Shown: positions 55,096 through 64,000 of the stretch, piece by piece | How the letters are laid out: each line of letters begins with the position of its first letter | Numbering within the stretch: the first letter of the stretch is position 1 | Origin: Mesorhizobium loti | Lineage (GTDB): Bacteria; Pseudomonadota; Alphaproteobacteria; Rhizobiales; Rhizobiaceae | Assembly (NCBI RefSeq): GCF_001510895.1 | Contig: NZ_LPWA01000131.1 | Coordinates: 1 to 64,000, forward strand | Length of the DNA stretch: 64,000 nt | Direction: 5' to 3' | The notes under the pieces: model-generated | What the model saw: only the letters and a program-made list of their open reading frames with translations | Told to the model about the DNA's origin: nothing | Databases searched by the model: none | Translations under genes and position numbers: made by a program

Positions 55096-55460
55096 ATGAC
55101 TACTCCCTCTGGCCATACCGAAGCCATTGCCGCGTCGCGCGTCATCGGCACGTCGGTCTACGACACCGAAGGTAGCAGCATCGGCAGCGTCGAGGACGTC
55201 ATGCTCGACAAGATGTCGAACGGTATCATGTTCGCAGTCATCGGCTTCGGCGGCTTCCTCGGCATGGGCGAGAGATATCACGCCATCCCATGGGCGAGCC
55301 TCGACTATGACCCGGACAAGGGCGGCTACGTCGTGCCTTTCACCAAGGACCAGCTCAAGGCGCACCGGCGTATTCCATCAAGGAACTAACCGGCGCCGAC
55401 GGCGAAGCGGCGCGCGATGCGTCCTTCGAGTATTACCACGTAGCGCCTTACTGGCATTGA
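55096..55460 (+). pseudogene. PRC-barrel domain protein, single-base frameshift
   Basis: The first frame gives one PRC-barrel (ASRVIGTSVYDTEGSSIGSV, then GMGERYHAIPWASLDYD) and breaks at 55362 after DQLKA. With one more G (AAGGCGGCACC for AAGGCGCACC) it continues APAYSIKELTGADGEAARDA and ends FEYYHVAPYWH at 55460, a 121-residue protein as expected for this rhizobial family. Such proteins are small cytoplasmic stress-associated folds. A terminator follows. Confidence 0.75.
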
Positions 55461-55481
55461 TCAGGCGGCAGATCGGAATCG

Positions 55482-55507
55482 AAAGGCCCCGGGATCCCGG
55501 GGCCTTT
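55482..55507. terminator. Terminator after the PRC-barrel gene
   Basis: A nearly perfect palindrome, AAAGGCCCCGGG-AT-CCCGGGGCCTTT. It serves the PRC-barrel gene on the plus strand and the small lipoprotein gene on the minus strand. Confidence 0.8.
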
Positions 55508-55521
55508 GTGCATCTGGTCCT

Positions 55522-55644
55522 CTACTCCGCCGCGCGGAAGGTAGAAAGCTCCATCGAGCTTTGCTGGGGCTTCTGGCTATCGCAGGACGTCAGGAACGCC
55601 GCAGCGATCAGGAACAAACTCACGATACCGCTCAACTGGGACAT
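55522..55644 (-). CDS. Small lipoprotein, 40 residues
   Basis: A 40-residue frame on the minus strand starting at ATG 55644 after a strong AGGAGGTG. It has a short signal (LSGIVSLFLIAAAFLTSC) with the lipobox LTSC at residues 18-21, then a Gln/Ser-rich mature tail (DSQKPQQSSMELSTFRAAE). The size and layout recall entericidin-like micro-lipoproteins but the sequence is not one of them. A terminator follows its stop. Confidence 0.6.
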   Translation of the reverse strand: MSQLSGIVSLFLIAAAFLTSCDSQKPQQSSMELSTFRAAE

Positions 55645-55844
55645 GGCGAAACACCTCCTGTTTCGCCCCGCGCGAACACGATCATAGTTCAGAAGGGCCG
55701 GTCATACGCATGACTTATGATGACAGAAATTTGCGCTTCGTGAATCCAGCCGCCGGCAATAATTGCGGGCGGCCCGATTGCCTTTTGCGGTGCTTTGGCT
55801 AAGAGGGGCGCGACGCTTCAATCGATCAATCGGGGACATCGCAA

Positions 55845-57119
55845 ATGACCGCCATCATCGACATTGTCGGGCGTGAAATCCTGGACAGCCGTGGAAATCC
55901 GACCGTCGAGGTCGACGTGGTGCTGGAAGACGGCTCGATGGGCCGGGCCGCAGTACCTTCGGGCGCCTCGACCGGCGCGCATGAGGCGGTGGAGTTGCGC
56001 GACGGCGGGCCGCGCTATCTCGGTAAGGGCGTCGAGCGCGCGGTCGAGGCCGTGAACGGCGAGCTGTTCGAGGCGATCGGCGGCATGGAGGCCGAGAACC
56101 AGATCCATATCGACCAGACGATGATCGAGCTCGACGGCACGCCGAACAAGAGCCGTCTCGGCGCCAACGCCATCCTCGGCGTGTCGCTGGCGGTCGCCAA
56201 GGCTGCCGCCGAAGCCGCCGGCTTGCCGCTCTACCGCTATGTCGGGGGCACCAAGGCGCACATCCTGCCGGTGCCGATGATGAACATCATCAATGGCGGC
56301 GCCCATGCCGACAATCCGATCGACTTCCAGGAATTCATGATCCTGCCGGTCGGCGCGCCGACACTGCGCGACGGCGTGCGCTGGGGCTCGGAGATCTTCC
56401 ACACGCTGCGCAAGAAGCTGAAGGACGCCGGCCACAACACCAATGTCGGCGACGAGGGTGGCTTCGCCCCCAACCTGAAGAGCGCGCCCTCGGCGCTCGA
56501 TTTCATCATGGAATCGATCGAGAAGGCCGGCTTCAAGCCGGGCGAGGATGTCGCGCTTGGTCTCGACTGCGCCGCGACCGAGTTCTTCAAGGACGGCAAT
56601 TACGTCTATGAGGGCGAGAAGAAGACCCGCGATCCGAAGGCGCAGGCCAAGTACCTTGCCAAGCTCGCTTCCGATTATCCGATCATCACCATCGAGGACG
56701 GCCTTGCCGAGGACGACTGGGAAGGCTGGAAGATCCTGACTGACCTGATCGGCAAGAAGACCCAGCTCGTCGGCGACGACCTGTTCGTCACCAATACGGG
56801 GCGGCTGCGCGACGGCATCCGCATGGGCGTCGCCAACTCGATCCTGGTCAAGGTCAACCAGATCGGCTCGCTGACCGAGACGCTCGATGCGGTCGAGACC
56901 GCGCACAAGGCCGGCTACACCGCGGTCATGTCGCACCGCTCGGGCGAGACCGAGGATTCGACCATCGCCGACCTCGCGGTGGCGACCAATTGCGGGCAGA
57001 TCAAGACCGGCTCGCTGTCGCGCTCGGACCGCATGGCCAAGTACAACCAGCTCATCCGCATCGAGGAAGAGCTCGGCAAGCAGGCGCGCTACGCCGGCAA
57101 GTCGGTGGTCAAGGGCTGA
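55845..57119 (+). CDS. eno: Enolase
   Basis: Protein of 424 residues that interconverts 2-phosphoglycerate and phosphoenolpyruvate. Signatures are REILDSRGNPTVEVDV at the N terminus, NTNVGDEGGFAPNL with the catalytic acid, and SHRSGETEDSTIADLAVA. Metal ligands are in place. It is followed by a strong terminator, so it is transcribed apart from the pdh genes, though it supplies the substrate for pyruvate. Confidence 0.98.
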   Translation: MTAIIDIVGREILDSRGNPTVEVDVVLEDGSMGRAAVPSGASTGAHEAVELRDGGPRYLGKGVERAVEAVNGELFEAIGGMEAENQIHIDQTMIELDGTPNKSRLGANAILGVSLAVAKAAAEAAGLPLYRYVGGTKAHILPVPMMNIINGGAHADNPIDFQEFMILPVGAPTLRDGVRWGSEIFHTLRKKLKDAGHNTNVGDEGGFAPNLKSAPSALDFIMESIEKAGFKPGEDVALGLDCAATEFFKDGNYVYEGEKKTRDPKAQAKYLAKLASDYPIITIEDGLAEDDWEGWKILTDLIGKKTQLVGDDLFVTNTGRLRDGIRMGVANSILVKVNQIGSLTETLDAVETAHKAGYTAVMSHRSGETEDSTIADLAVATNCGQIKTGSLSRSDRMAKYNQLIRIEEELGKQARYAGKSVVKG

Positions 57120-57141
57120 TCCGAGCCTATTTCGAACCATC

Positions 57142-57169
57142 AAAAAGGGCGGGCTTTCCCGCCCTTTTT
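57142..57169 (+). terminator. eno terminator
   Basis: Stem AAAAAGGGCGGG / CCCGCCCTTTTT with loop CTTT, 22 bases after the eno stop. A clear intrinsic terminator. Confidence 0.92.
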
Positions 57170-57277
57170 TGATTTCTGCCGTCCCGGAATTGGGCTGCTC
57201 GTAACCGTCCATTAAGTACAATTGGGCGAAAAAGATTCGGACAGCCGCTTGCGTTCGCGGCCGCGAGGGTTCGGGTC

Positions 57278-57601
57278 ATGTGGACACGTCAGCACAAGCA
57301 AAGAAACACCGGCCGGCTGATCATTCCGTCGCTATGCGTGCTGTTCCTGACCTATTTCGGCTTCCATGCCTATCACGGCGAATTCGGCATCTATTCCAAA
57401 TATCGGCTGCAGGCCCGGGCGGCCGAGCTGCAGGCCCAACTCGACGCCGTCAAGGCGCGCCGGGTCGATTTCGAGCGCCGCGTCCAGCTCATGCATGAAG
57501 GCACGCTGGAGAAGGACATGCTTGACGAACAGGCCCGAAAGGCGCTCAATCTCTCCCAGCCTGACGAAATCACCATAATGCTGCCTGGCCCCGCGAAATA
57601 A
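57278..57601 (+). CDS. Septum formation initiator (FtsB/DivIC) family protein
   Basis: Protein of 107 residues with one membrane segment (about residues 13-30, IIPSLCVLFLTYFGFHAYHG) and then a coiled-coil (LQARAAELQAQLDAVKARRV). This is the FtsB/DivIC layout, a bitopic protein that bridges FtsQ and FtsL at the divisome. The place between eno and pdhA is the usual one in Rhizobiales, and eno-ftsB is also linked in E. coli. Confidence 0.85.
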   Translation: MWTRQHKQRNTGRLIIPSLCVLFLTYFGFHAYHGEFGIYSKYRLQARAAELQAQLDAVKARRVDFERRVQLMHEGTLEKDMLDEQARKALNLSQPDEITIMLPGPAK

Positions 57602-57649
57602 CCGAATTTCGGTTAATCGCACTTATTCGCAATGATTCTAATCGCTTAG

Positions 57650-57668
57650 ATGCATGCCAGCCATGCAT
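57650..57668. promoter_or_regulatory. ATGCATG inverted repeat upstream of pdhA
   Basis: ATGCATG and CATGCAT, 5 bases apart, followed by TTTTT, and a further AATGCATCC 20 bases on. The hairpin with T run could end the ftsB transcript; the repeated ATGCAT could be a protein site in the pdh control region. Both are inference. Confidence 0.35.
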
Positions 57669-57776
57669 TTTTCAGCATGGCGCAATGCATCCTTGCGTGT
57701 TAGCTTCGCTCAAATCGGTGGGGAGGCGATCGCTCTCCCTGAATGTCCGCGAAGAGACGCCAACAGGGAGTGATGC

Positions 57777-58823
57777 ATGGCCACCGCCGCCAGAAAAGCG
57801 CCTGCCAAATCCAAATCCAAATCAGACGGCAAATCGCCAAACCTTTCCGCACCCAAGCCAGTCGAATTCACCAAGGAAGAAGAGCTTTCCGCCTATAGGC
57901 ACATGCTGCTCATCCGCCGCTTCGAGGAGAAGGCCGGCCAGCTCTACGGCATGGGCTTCATCGGTGGCTTCTGCCACCTCTATATCGGCCAGGAAGCCGT
58001 CGTCACCGGCATGAAGATGGCGCTGGTCGAGGGCGACCAGATGATCACCGCCTATCGCGACCACGGCCACATGCTGGCGATGGAGCTTTCGCCGCGCGGC
58101 GTCATGGCCGAGCTCACAGGACGCCGCGGCGGCCTGTCGAAGGGCAAGGGCGGCTCCATGCACATGTTCTCCAAGGACAAGCATTTCTACGGCGGCCATG
58201 GCATCGTCGGCGCGCAGGTGTCGCTCGGCACCGGTCTCGCCTTCGCCAACCGCTATCGCGACAACAAGAACGTCTCGCTGACCTATTTCGGCGATGGCGC
58301 CGCCAACCAGGGCCAGGTCTACGAGAGCTTCAACATGGCTTCGCTATGGAAGCTGCCGGTGATCTACATCATCGAGAACAACCGCTACGCCATGGGCACG
58401 TCCGTCTCGCGCTCGTCCGCCGAGACCGACTTCTCCAATCGCGGCGCCTCCTTCAAGATCCCCGGCATCCAGGTCGACGGCATGGACGTCCGCGCCGTCA
58501 AGGCCGCCGGCGATCTCGCCGCCGAATGGTGCCGCGCCGGCAACGGCCCGCTCATCCTCGAAATGCAGACCTACCGCTATCGCGGCCACTCGATGTCCGA
58601 TCCGGCGAAATACCGCTCCAAGGAGGAAGTGCAGAAGATGCGCTCCGAGCATGACCCGATCGAGCAGGTCAAGGCGCGGCTGATGGACAAGAAGTGGGCG
58701 AGCGAGGATGAGCTCAAAGCCATCGACAAGGAGGTTCGCGACGTCGTCGCCGACGCCGCCGAATTCGCCCAGAACGACGCCGAGCCGGATCCGTCCGAGC
58801 TCTGGACCGACATCGTACTCTAA
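57777..58823 (+). CDS. pdhA: Pyruvate dehydrogenase E1 component, alpha subunit
   Basis: Protein of 348 residues. The thiamine diphosphate site reads GDGAANQGQVYESFNMASLW with the closing ENN. Other signatures are HMFSKDKHFYGGHGIVGAQV and the loop YRGHSMSDPAKYR. It opens with a Lys/Ser-rich stretch. With the beta subunit it decarboxylates pyruvate and hands the acetyl group to lipoate. First gene of the pdh operon, 14 bases before pdhB. Confidence 0.97.
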   Translation: MATAARKAPAKSKSKSDGKSPNLSAPKPVEFTKEEELSAYRHMLLIRRFEEKAGQLYGMGFIGGFCHLYIGQEAVVTGMKMALVEGDQMITAYRDHGHMLAMELSPRGVMAELTGRRGGLSKGKGGSMHMFSKDKHFYGGHGIVGAQVSLGTGLAFANRYRDNKNVSLTYFGDGAANQGQVYESFNMASLWKLPVIYIIENNRYAMGTSVSRSSAETDFSNRGASFKIPGIQVDGMDVRAVKAAGDLAAEWCRAGNGPLILEMQTYRYRGHSMSDPAKYRSKEEVQKMRSEHDPIEQVKARLMDKKWASEDELKAIDKEVRDVVADAAEFAQNDAEPDPSELWTDIVL

Positions 58824-58837
58824 GGGAGGGCTAGGAC

Positions 58838-60229
<1,392 letters not shown>

Positions 60230-60247
60230 GCCGGTCGGGAGGACAAC

Positions 60248-61615
60248 ATGCCAATCAACATCACCATGCCGGCTCTCTCGCCCACGATGGAAGAGGGCAA
60301 TCTCGCCAAGTGGCTGGTCAAGGAAGGCGACAAGGTCGCGCCCGGTGACGTGATCGCCGAGATCGAGACCGACAAGGCGACGATGGAGGTCGAGGCGGTC
60401 GATGAAGGCACCGTCGCCAAGCTCGTCGTTCCGGCCGGCACCGAAGGCGTCAAGGTCAACGCGGTGATCGCCATCCTGGCCGGCGAAGGCGAGGACGCCA
60501 GTGCCGCGGCGAAAGCCGATGGCGGTGCGGCGCCCAAGGCGGAAGCCCCGAAAGCGGAAGCGCCGAAGGCCGCGGCGCCCAAGGAAGCGCCGAAGCCGGC
60601 AGCCGCAGCGCCCGCACCGGCGAAGGCCGAGCCCGCCCCGGTCGCCAATGGCCATGCTGGCGGTGAGCGCGTGTTCGCCTCGCCGCTCGCCCGCCGCATC
60701 GCCAAGGATGCCGGCGTCGACGTGGCGGCGCTGACCGGCTCCGGCCCGCATGGCCGCGTGGTGAAGGTTGACGTCGAGGCGGCGATTGCCTCCGGCGGCG
60801 CCAAGGCGGCACCTGCCGCCAAGGCGCCCGCGGGTGCGCCGCCGGCCGCTCCGGCGCTGAAACCCATGTCGGACGATCAGGTGCTGAAACTGTTCGCCGA
60901 AGGCTCCTACGAGCTTGTCCCGCACGACAATATGCGCAAAACCATCGCGCGCCGCCTGGTCGAGGCCAAGAGCACCATCCCGCATTTCTACCTGACGCTC
61001 GACTGCGAGCTCGACGCGCTGCTGGCGCTGCGCACGCAGCTCAACGCGGCAGCGCCGATGAAGAAGACCGAGAAGGGCGAGGTTCCGGCCTACAAGCTCT
61101 CGGTCAACGACATGGTGATCAAGGCGATGGCGATGGCGCTGATGGCGGTGCCGGATGCCAACGCCTCCTGGACCGACAACGCCATGGTCAAGCACAAGCA
61201 TGCCGATGTCGGCGTCGCCGTGTCGATCCCCGGCGGGCTGATCACGCCGATCATCCGCCATGCCGACGAAAAGACGCTGTCCACCATTTCCAACGAGATG
61301 AAGGATCTGGCCAGCCGCGCCCGCAGCCGCAAGCTGAAGCCGGAAGAATATCAGGGCGGCACGACGGCGGTGTCCAATCTCGGCATGTTTGGCGTCAAGG
61401 ACTTCGCCGCCGTCATCAACCCGCCGCATGCGACGATCCTTGCGGTCGGCGCGGGTGAGGAGCGGGCGGTGGTGAAGAAGGGCGAGATCAAGATAGCCAC
61501 CGTGATGTCGGTGACGCTGTCCACCGATCACCGTGCCGTCGACGGCGCGCTCGGCGCCGAGCTGCTCGGCGCCTTCAAGCGCATGATCGAAAACCCGATG
61601 GGCATGCTGGTCTAG
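60248..61615 (+). CDS. pdhC: Dihydrolipoamide acetyltransferase (E2) of pyruvate dehydrogenase
   Basis: Protein of 455 residues with one N-terminal lipoyl domain (Lys43), an Ala/Pro linker, a peripheral-subunit binding domain (FASPLARRIAKDAGVDVAAL, about residues 139-158) and a catalytic domain ending with DHRAVDGALGAELLGAF, which holds the HxxxD active site. It moves the acetyl group from lipoate to coenzyme A and forms the core of the complex. It is 18 bases after pdhB. Confidence 0.97.
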   Translation: MPINITMPALSPTMEEGNLAKWLVKEGDKVAPGDVIAEIETDKATMEVEAVDEGTVAKLVVPAGTEGVKVNAVIAILAGEGEDASAAAKADGGAAPKAEAPKAEAPKAAAPKEAPKPAAAAPAPAKAEPAPVANGHAGGERVFASPLARRIAKDAGVDVAALTGSGPHGRVVKVDVEAAIASGGAKAAPAAKAPAGAPPAAPALKPMSDDQVLKLFAEGSYELVPHDNMRKTIARRLVEAKSTIPHFYLTLDCELDALLALRTQLNAAAPMKKTEKGEVPAYKLSVNDMVIKAMAMALMAVPDANASWTDNAMVKHKHADVGVAVSIPGGLITPIIRHADEKTLSTISNEMKDLASRARSRKLKPEEYQGGTTAVSNLGMFGVKDFAAVINPPHATILAVGAGEERAVVKKGEIKIATVMSVTLSTDHRAVDGALGAELLGAFKRMIENPMGMLV

Positions 61616-61631
61616 GAGAGGAAAAGAGGCG

Positions 61632-62057
61632 GTGCGGAAATTCTTCACCAGCCTTTTCGCCTTCGTCCTCTCCGGTCTGGCCGGCGGGCTGGTCGTTCAA
61701 GAACTGGCCGTGCTTACCGGCGCGACCGAGGAATACATCCTGATCTTCGCGGCGACGGTGATGATCATCATCGTCGTGACGATCGCCTTCTTCCTGGTCC
61801 AATTTCGGACCGAGCCTATCCGGGCGGTCGACCGGATGCTGAGGTGGCTGCTTGCGATCTTCGCGATCGTTCTCGTCGCGCTCGCCGGCTGGACGTTTTC
61901 GGTGCCGGCAGAGAACCGGGCGACCGCAAGTGACCTTTCGATCGTTGCCGGGCTGATTCTGCCGGGCGTCGTGGCGATCATCGTGCAATGGCTGTTCGTG
62001 CGCTGGCGGCTCAAACGCCCGGTGGCAGGGTTCGGCAGAGGTGGGGCAAGCGCATGA
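61632..62057 (+). CDS. Four-span membrane protein of unknown function
   Basis: Protein of 141 residues from a GTG at 61632, preceded by GGAGAGGAAAAGAGG. Hydrophobic segments can be followed at about residues 5-25, 35-57, 70-90 and 105-125. No domain is recognised. It lies inside the pdh operon between pdhC and lpdA and overlaps the following hydrolase gene by four bases (ATGA). Confidence 0.7.
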   Translation: MRKFFTSLFAFVLSGLAGGLVVQELAVLTGATEEYILIFAATVMIIIVVTIAFFLVQFRTEPIRAVDRMLRWLLAIFAIVLVALAGWTFSVPAENRATASDLSIVAGLILPGVVAIIVQWLFVRWRLKRPVAGFGRGGASA

Positions 62058-62692
62058 AGACGATTCTCTGCTATGGCGACTCGCTGACCTGGGGTTACGA
62101 CGCCGCCGGTCTCGGCCGCCATGCGCTTGAGGTCCGCTGGCCGAGTGTGCTCAGGGCGACATTGGGCGATGGTATCGAGGTCATTGCCGAGGGGCTGAAC
62201 GGCCGCACCACCGCCTTTGACGACCACCTGGCGGGAGCGGACCGCAACGGCGCCAGGCAACTGCCGACGGCACTCACGACACATGCCCCGCTCGACCTGA
62301 TCATCATCATGCTCGGCGCCAACGACATGAAGCCGTGGATCCACGGCAATCCGGTCGCCGCCAAGCAAGGCATGCAGCGCCTGATCGACATCGTGCGCGG
62401 CCACGACTATCCGTTCGACTGGCCGGCGCCGCAGATCCTTATCGTCGCGCCGCCCGCGGTGACGCGCACCGACAATGCCGAGTTCAAGGAAATGTTCGCC
62501 GGCGGCGACGACGCCTCGAAACGGTTGGCGCCGCAATATTCGGCACTTGCCGACGAGGCCGGCTGCGGTTTCTTCGATGCCGGTACCGTGGCGACGACCA
62601 CGCCGCTCGACGGCGTCCATCTCGATGCGGAAAACACGCGGCGGATCGGCCAGGCGCTGGCGCCGCTCGTGCGTGTGATGCTCTCACTCTAA
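62054..62692 (+). CDS. SGNH/GDSL-family hydrolase
   Basis: Protein of 212 residues from the ATG at 62054 that overlaps the membrane protein stop. The GDS block is CYGDSLTWGYDAAG, block III is MLGANDMK and the catalytic DxxH is DGVHLDAENTRRIG. No signal peptide, so it is probably cytoplasmic. Related enzymes are arylesterases or acyl-CoA thioesterases; a thioesterase would fit the pdh surroundings but that is inference. It ends 27 bases before lpdA. Confidence 0.85.
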   Translation: MKTILCYGDSLTWGYDAAGLGRHALEVRWPSVLRATLGDGIEVIAEGLNGRTTAFDDHLAGADRNGARQLPTALTTHAPLDLIIIMLGANDMKPWIHGNPVAAKQGMQRLIDIVRGHDYPFDWPAPQILIVAPPAVTRTDNAEFKEMFAGGDDASKRLAPQYSALADEAGCGFFDAGTVATTTPLDGVHLDAENTRRIGQALAPLVRVMLSL

Positions 62693-62719
62693 CCCTCAGA
62701 AAGATCAGGGAGAAAACCC

Positions 62720-64000
62720 GTGGCTGAGAACTACGACGTCATCATCATCGGCTCTGGCCCCGGCGGCTATGTCACGGCGGTGCGTTCCGCCCAGCTCGGC
62801 TTCAAGACGGCGATCGTCGAGCGTGAGCATCTCGGCGGCATCTGTCTCAACTGGGGCTGCATCCCGACCAAGGCTTTGCTGCGCTCGGCCGAAATCATGC
62901 ACTATTCGGACCACCTCAAGGACTACGGCCTGGAGCTCGACGGCAAGGTCAGCGCCGACACGGCCGCCGTCGTAGACCGCTCGCGCAAGGTTTCGCTGCG
63001 GCTCAATGGCGGCGTCGGCTTCCTGATGAAGAAGAACAAGGTCGATGTCATCTGGGGTGAGGCCAAGCTTTCCAAGCCGGGTGAGATCGTGGTCTCCAAG
63101 ACCGCCAAGAAGCCGATGGAGCCGCAGCCGCCGGTGCCGAAAGGCGTCAAGGGCGAGGGCACCTACACGGCCAAGCACATCATTCTGGCGACCGGCGCCA
63201 GGCCGCGCGCGCTGCCCGGCATCGAGCCTGACGGCAAGCTGATCTGGACCTATTTCGAGGCGATGGTGCCGAAGGAGATGCCGAAGTCGCTGCTGGTGAT
63301 GGGCTCGGGCGCCATCGGAATCGAATTCGCTTCTTTCTACCGCACCATGGGCGCTGACGTGACCGTGGTGGAACTGCTGCCGGCGGTGATGCCGGTCGAG
63401 GATGCCGAGGTCTCGAAATTCGCGCAAAAGCAGTTCGAGAGGCAGGGGATGAAGATCCTGCTCGAGGCCAAGGTGACCAAGGTCGAGAAATCAGCCAACT
63501 CGGTCACCGCCCATGTCGAGATGAAGGACGGCAAGGTCGAGAAAATCACCGCCGACCGCATGATCTCGGCCGTCGGCGTGCAGGGCAACATCGAGGGCCT
63601 CGGCCTCGATGCGCTCGGCGTGAAGACGGATCGCGGCTGCGTCGTCGTCGACGGCTACGGCAAGACCAACGTGCCCGGCATTTATGCCATCGGCGACGTT
63701 GCCGGACCACCGATGCTTGCCCACAAGGCCGAGCATGAAGGCGTGGTCTGCATCGAGAAAATCGCCAATTTCCCGGGCGTGCATGCGATCGACAAGCTGA
63801 AGATCCCGGGCTGTACCTATTGCAGCCCGCAGGTCGCCTCGGTCGGGCTGACGGAGGCGAAGGCCAGGGCCGAAGGCAAGGACATCCGCGTCGGCCGCTT
63901 CCAGTTCGGCGCCAATGGCAAGGCCATCGCGCTCGGCGAGGACCAGGGCTTCGTCAAGACCATCTTCGACAAGAAGACCGGGCAGCTGCTCGGCGCGCAT
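62720..64000 (+). CDS. lpdA: Dihydrolipoyl dehydrogenase (E3), 3-prime end outside the window
   Basis: Starts at GTG 62720 (VAENYDVIIIGSGPGGYVTA) after AGGGAGAAAA and is open to the last base, 427 residues. The FAD motif is followed by the redox disulphide Cys42/Cys47 in GGICLNWGCIPTKALL. The NAD motif is VMGSGAIGIEFASFY and the second FAD block is IYAIGDVAGPPMLAHKA. E3 reoxidises lipoate in the dehydrogenase complexes. About 50 residues with the catalytic His-Glu pair are beyond the window. Confidence 0.96.
   Translation, partial: MAENYDVIIIGSGPGGYVTAVRSAQLGFKTAIVEREHLGGICLNWGCIPTKALLRSAEIMHYSDHLKDYGLELDGKVSADTAAVVDRSRKVSLRLNGGVGFLMKKNKVDVIWGEAKLSKPGEIVVSKTAKKPMEPQPPVPKGVKGEGTYTAKHIILATGARPRALPGIEPDGKLIWTYFEAMVPKEMPKSLLVMGSGAIGIEFASFYRTMGADVTVVELLPAVMPVEDAEVSKFAQKQFERQGMKILLEAKVTKVEKSANSVTAHVEMKDGKVEKITADRMISAVGVQGNIEGLGLDALGVKTDRGCVVVDGYGKTNVPGIYAIGDVAGPPMLAHKAEHEGVVCIEKIANFPGVHAIDKLKIPGCTYCSPQVASVGLTEAKARAEGKDIRVGRFQFGANGKAIALGEDQGFVKTIFDKKTGQLLGAH

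Overview
The window is 64 kb of GC-rich chromosome from an alphaproteobacterium of the order Rhizobiales, most likely Mesorhizobium or a close relative. The evidence is the S10-spc-alpha gene order (adk after secY, no infA or rpmJ), glutamine synthetase II with its divergent 63-residue GstI-type partner, an E1-beta subunit of pyruvate dehydrogenase that carries its own lipoyl domain, an ATP12-type chaperone, and rhizobial intergenic palindromes. It reads as core chromosome: no phage, insertion sequence, integrase, tRNA, rRNA or CRISPR array was seen.

Layout. 1-14.85 kb: end of tuf, then the S10-spc-alpha ribosomal super-operon through rpoA and rplQ, closed by a terminator. Several of its spacers carry palindromic or repeated elements, and one carries a good internal promoter. 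15-23.8 kb: periplasmic protease Do, rarA, an LpxO/OlsC-like hydroxylase, a pseudouridine synthase, an EamA exporter, ATP12 and an MHS-type transporter with a large insert. 23.8-32.6 kb: a nitrogen-assimilation neighbourhood with gstI and glnII (divergent), a P1 peptidase, a TetR regulator, an APC permease, glnA-glnB and the NAD(P)HX repair gene nnr. 32.6-35 kb: a secreted Cys-rich protein and LPS glycosyltransferases, one of them a remnant. 35-48.7 kb: pccB, an RhlE-type helicase, an alpha/beta hydrolase, an SDR, cysK-alaX-sseA-GNAT, an OmpA-like protein, DUF1203, alanine dehydrogenase with a divergent Lrp regulator, and a folate cyclo-ligase. 48.9-55.7 kb: NDH-2, a Tat-exported nucleotidase, small proteins, a VOC protein coupled to kdsA, dodecin, a PRC-barrel protein and a tiny lipoprotein. 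55.8-64 kb: eno, an FtsB-like protein and the pyruvate dehydrogenase operon pdhA-pdhB-pdhC-(two small genes)-lpdA, which runs off the end.

The most striking signal is a run of frameshifts between 24.8 and 55.4 kb. Eight genes (glnII, helicase, cysK, ald, NDH-2, cpdB, VOC, PRC-barrel) each lack exactly one G of a coding-strand GGC, and a ninth gene has one extra G. Putting the base back restores full-length proteins of normal family length, and for the VOC gene an ATGA overlap with kdsA. A consensus error in the assembly is the simplest reading, but it must be settled before these genes are called broken. Other points worth a second look are the gstI-glnII pair with its sigma-54 promoter, a CIRCE-like operator at a glycosyltransferase remnant, a candidate small RNA near 45.5 kb, two unlisted micro-genes (44 and 40 codons), and the duplicated lipoyl module of pdhB and pdhC.
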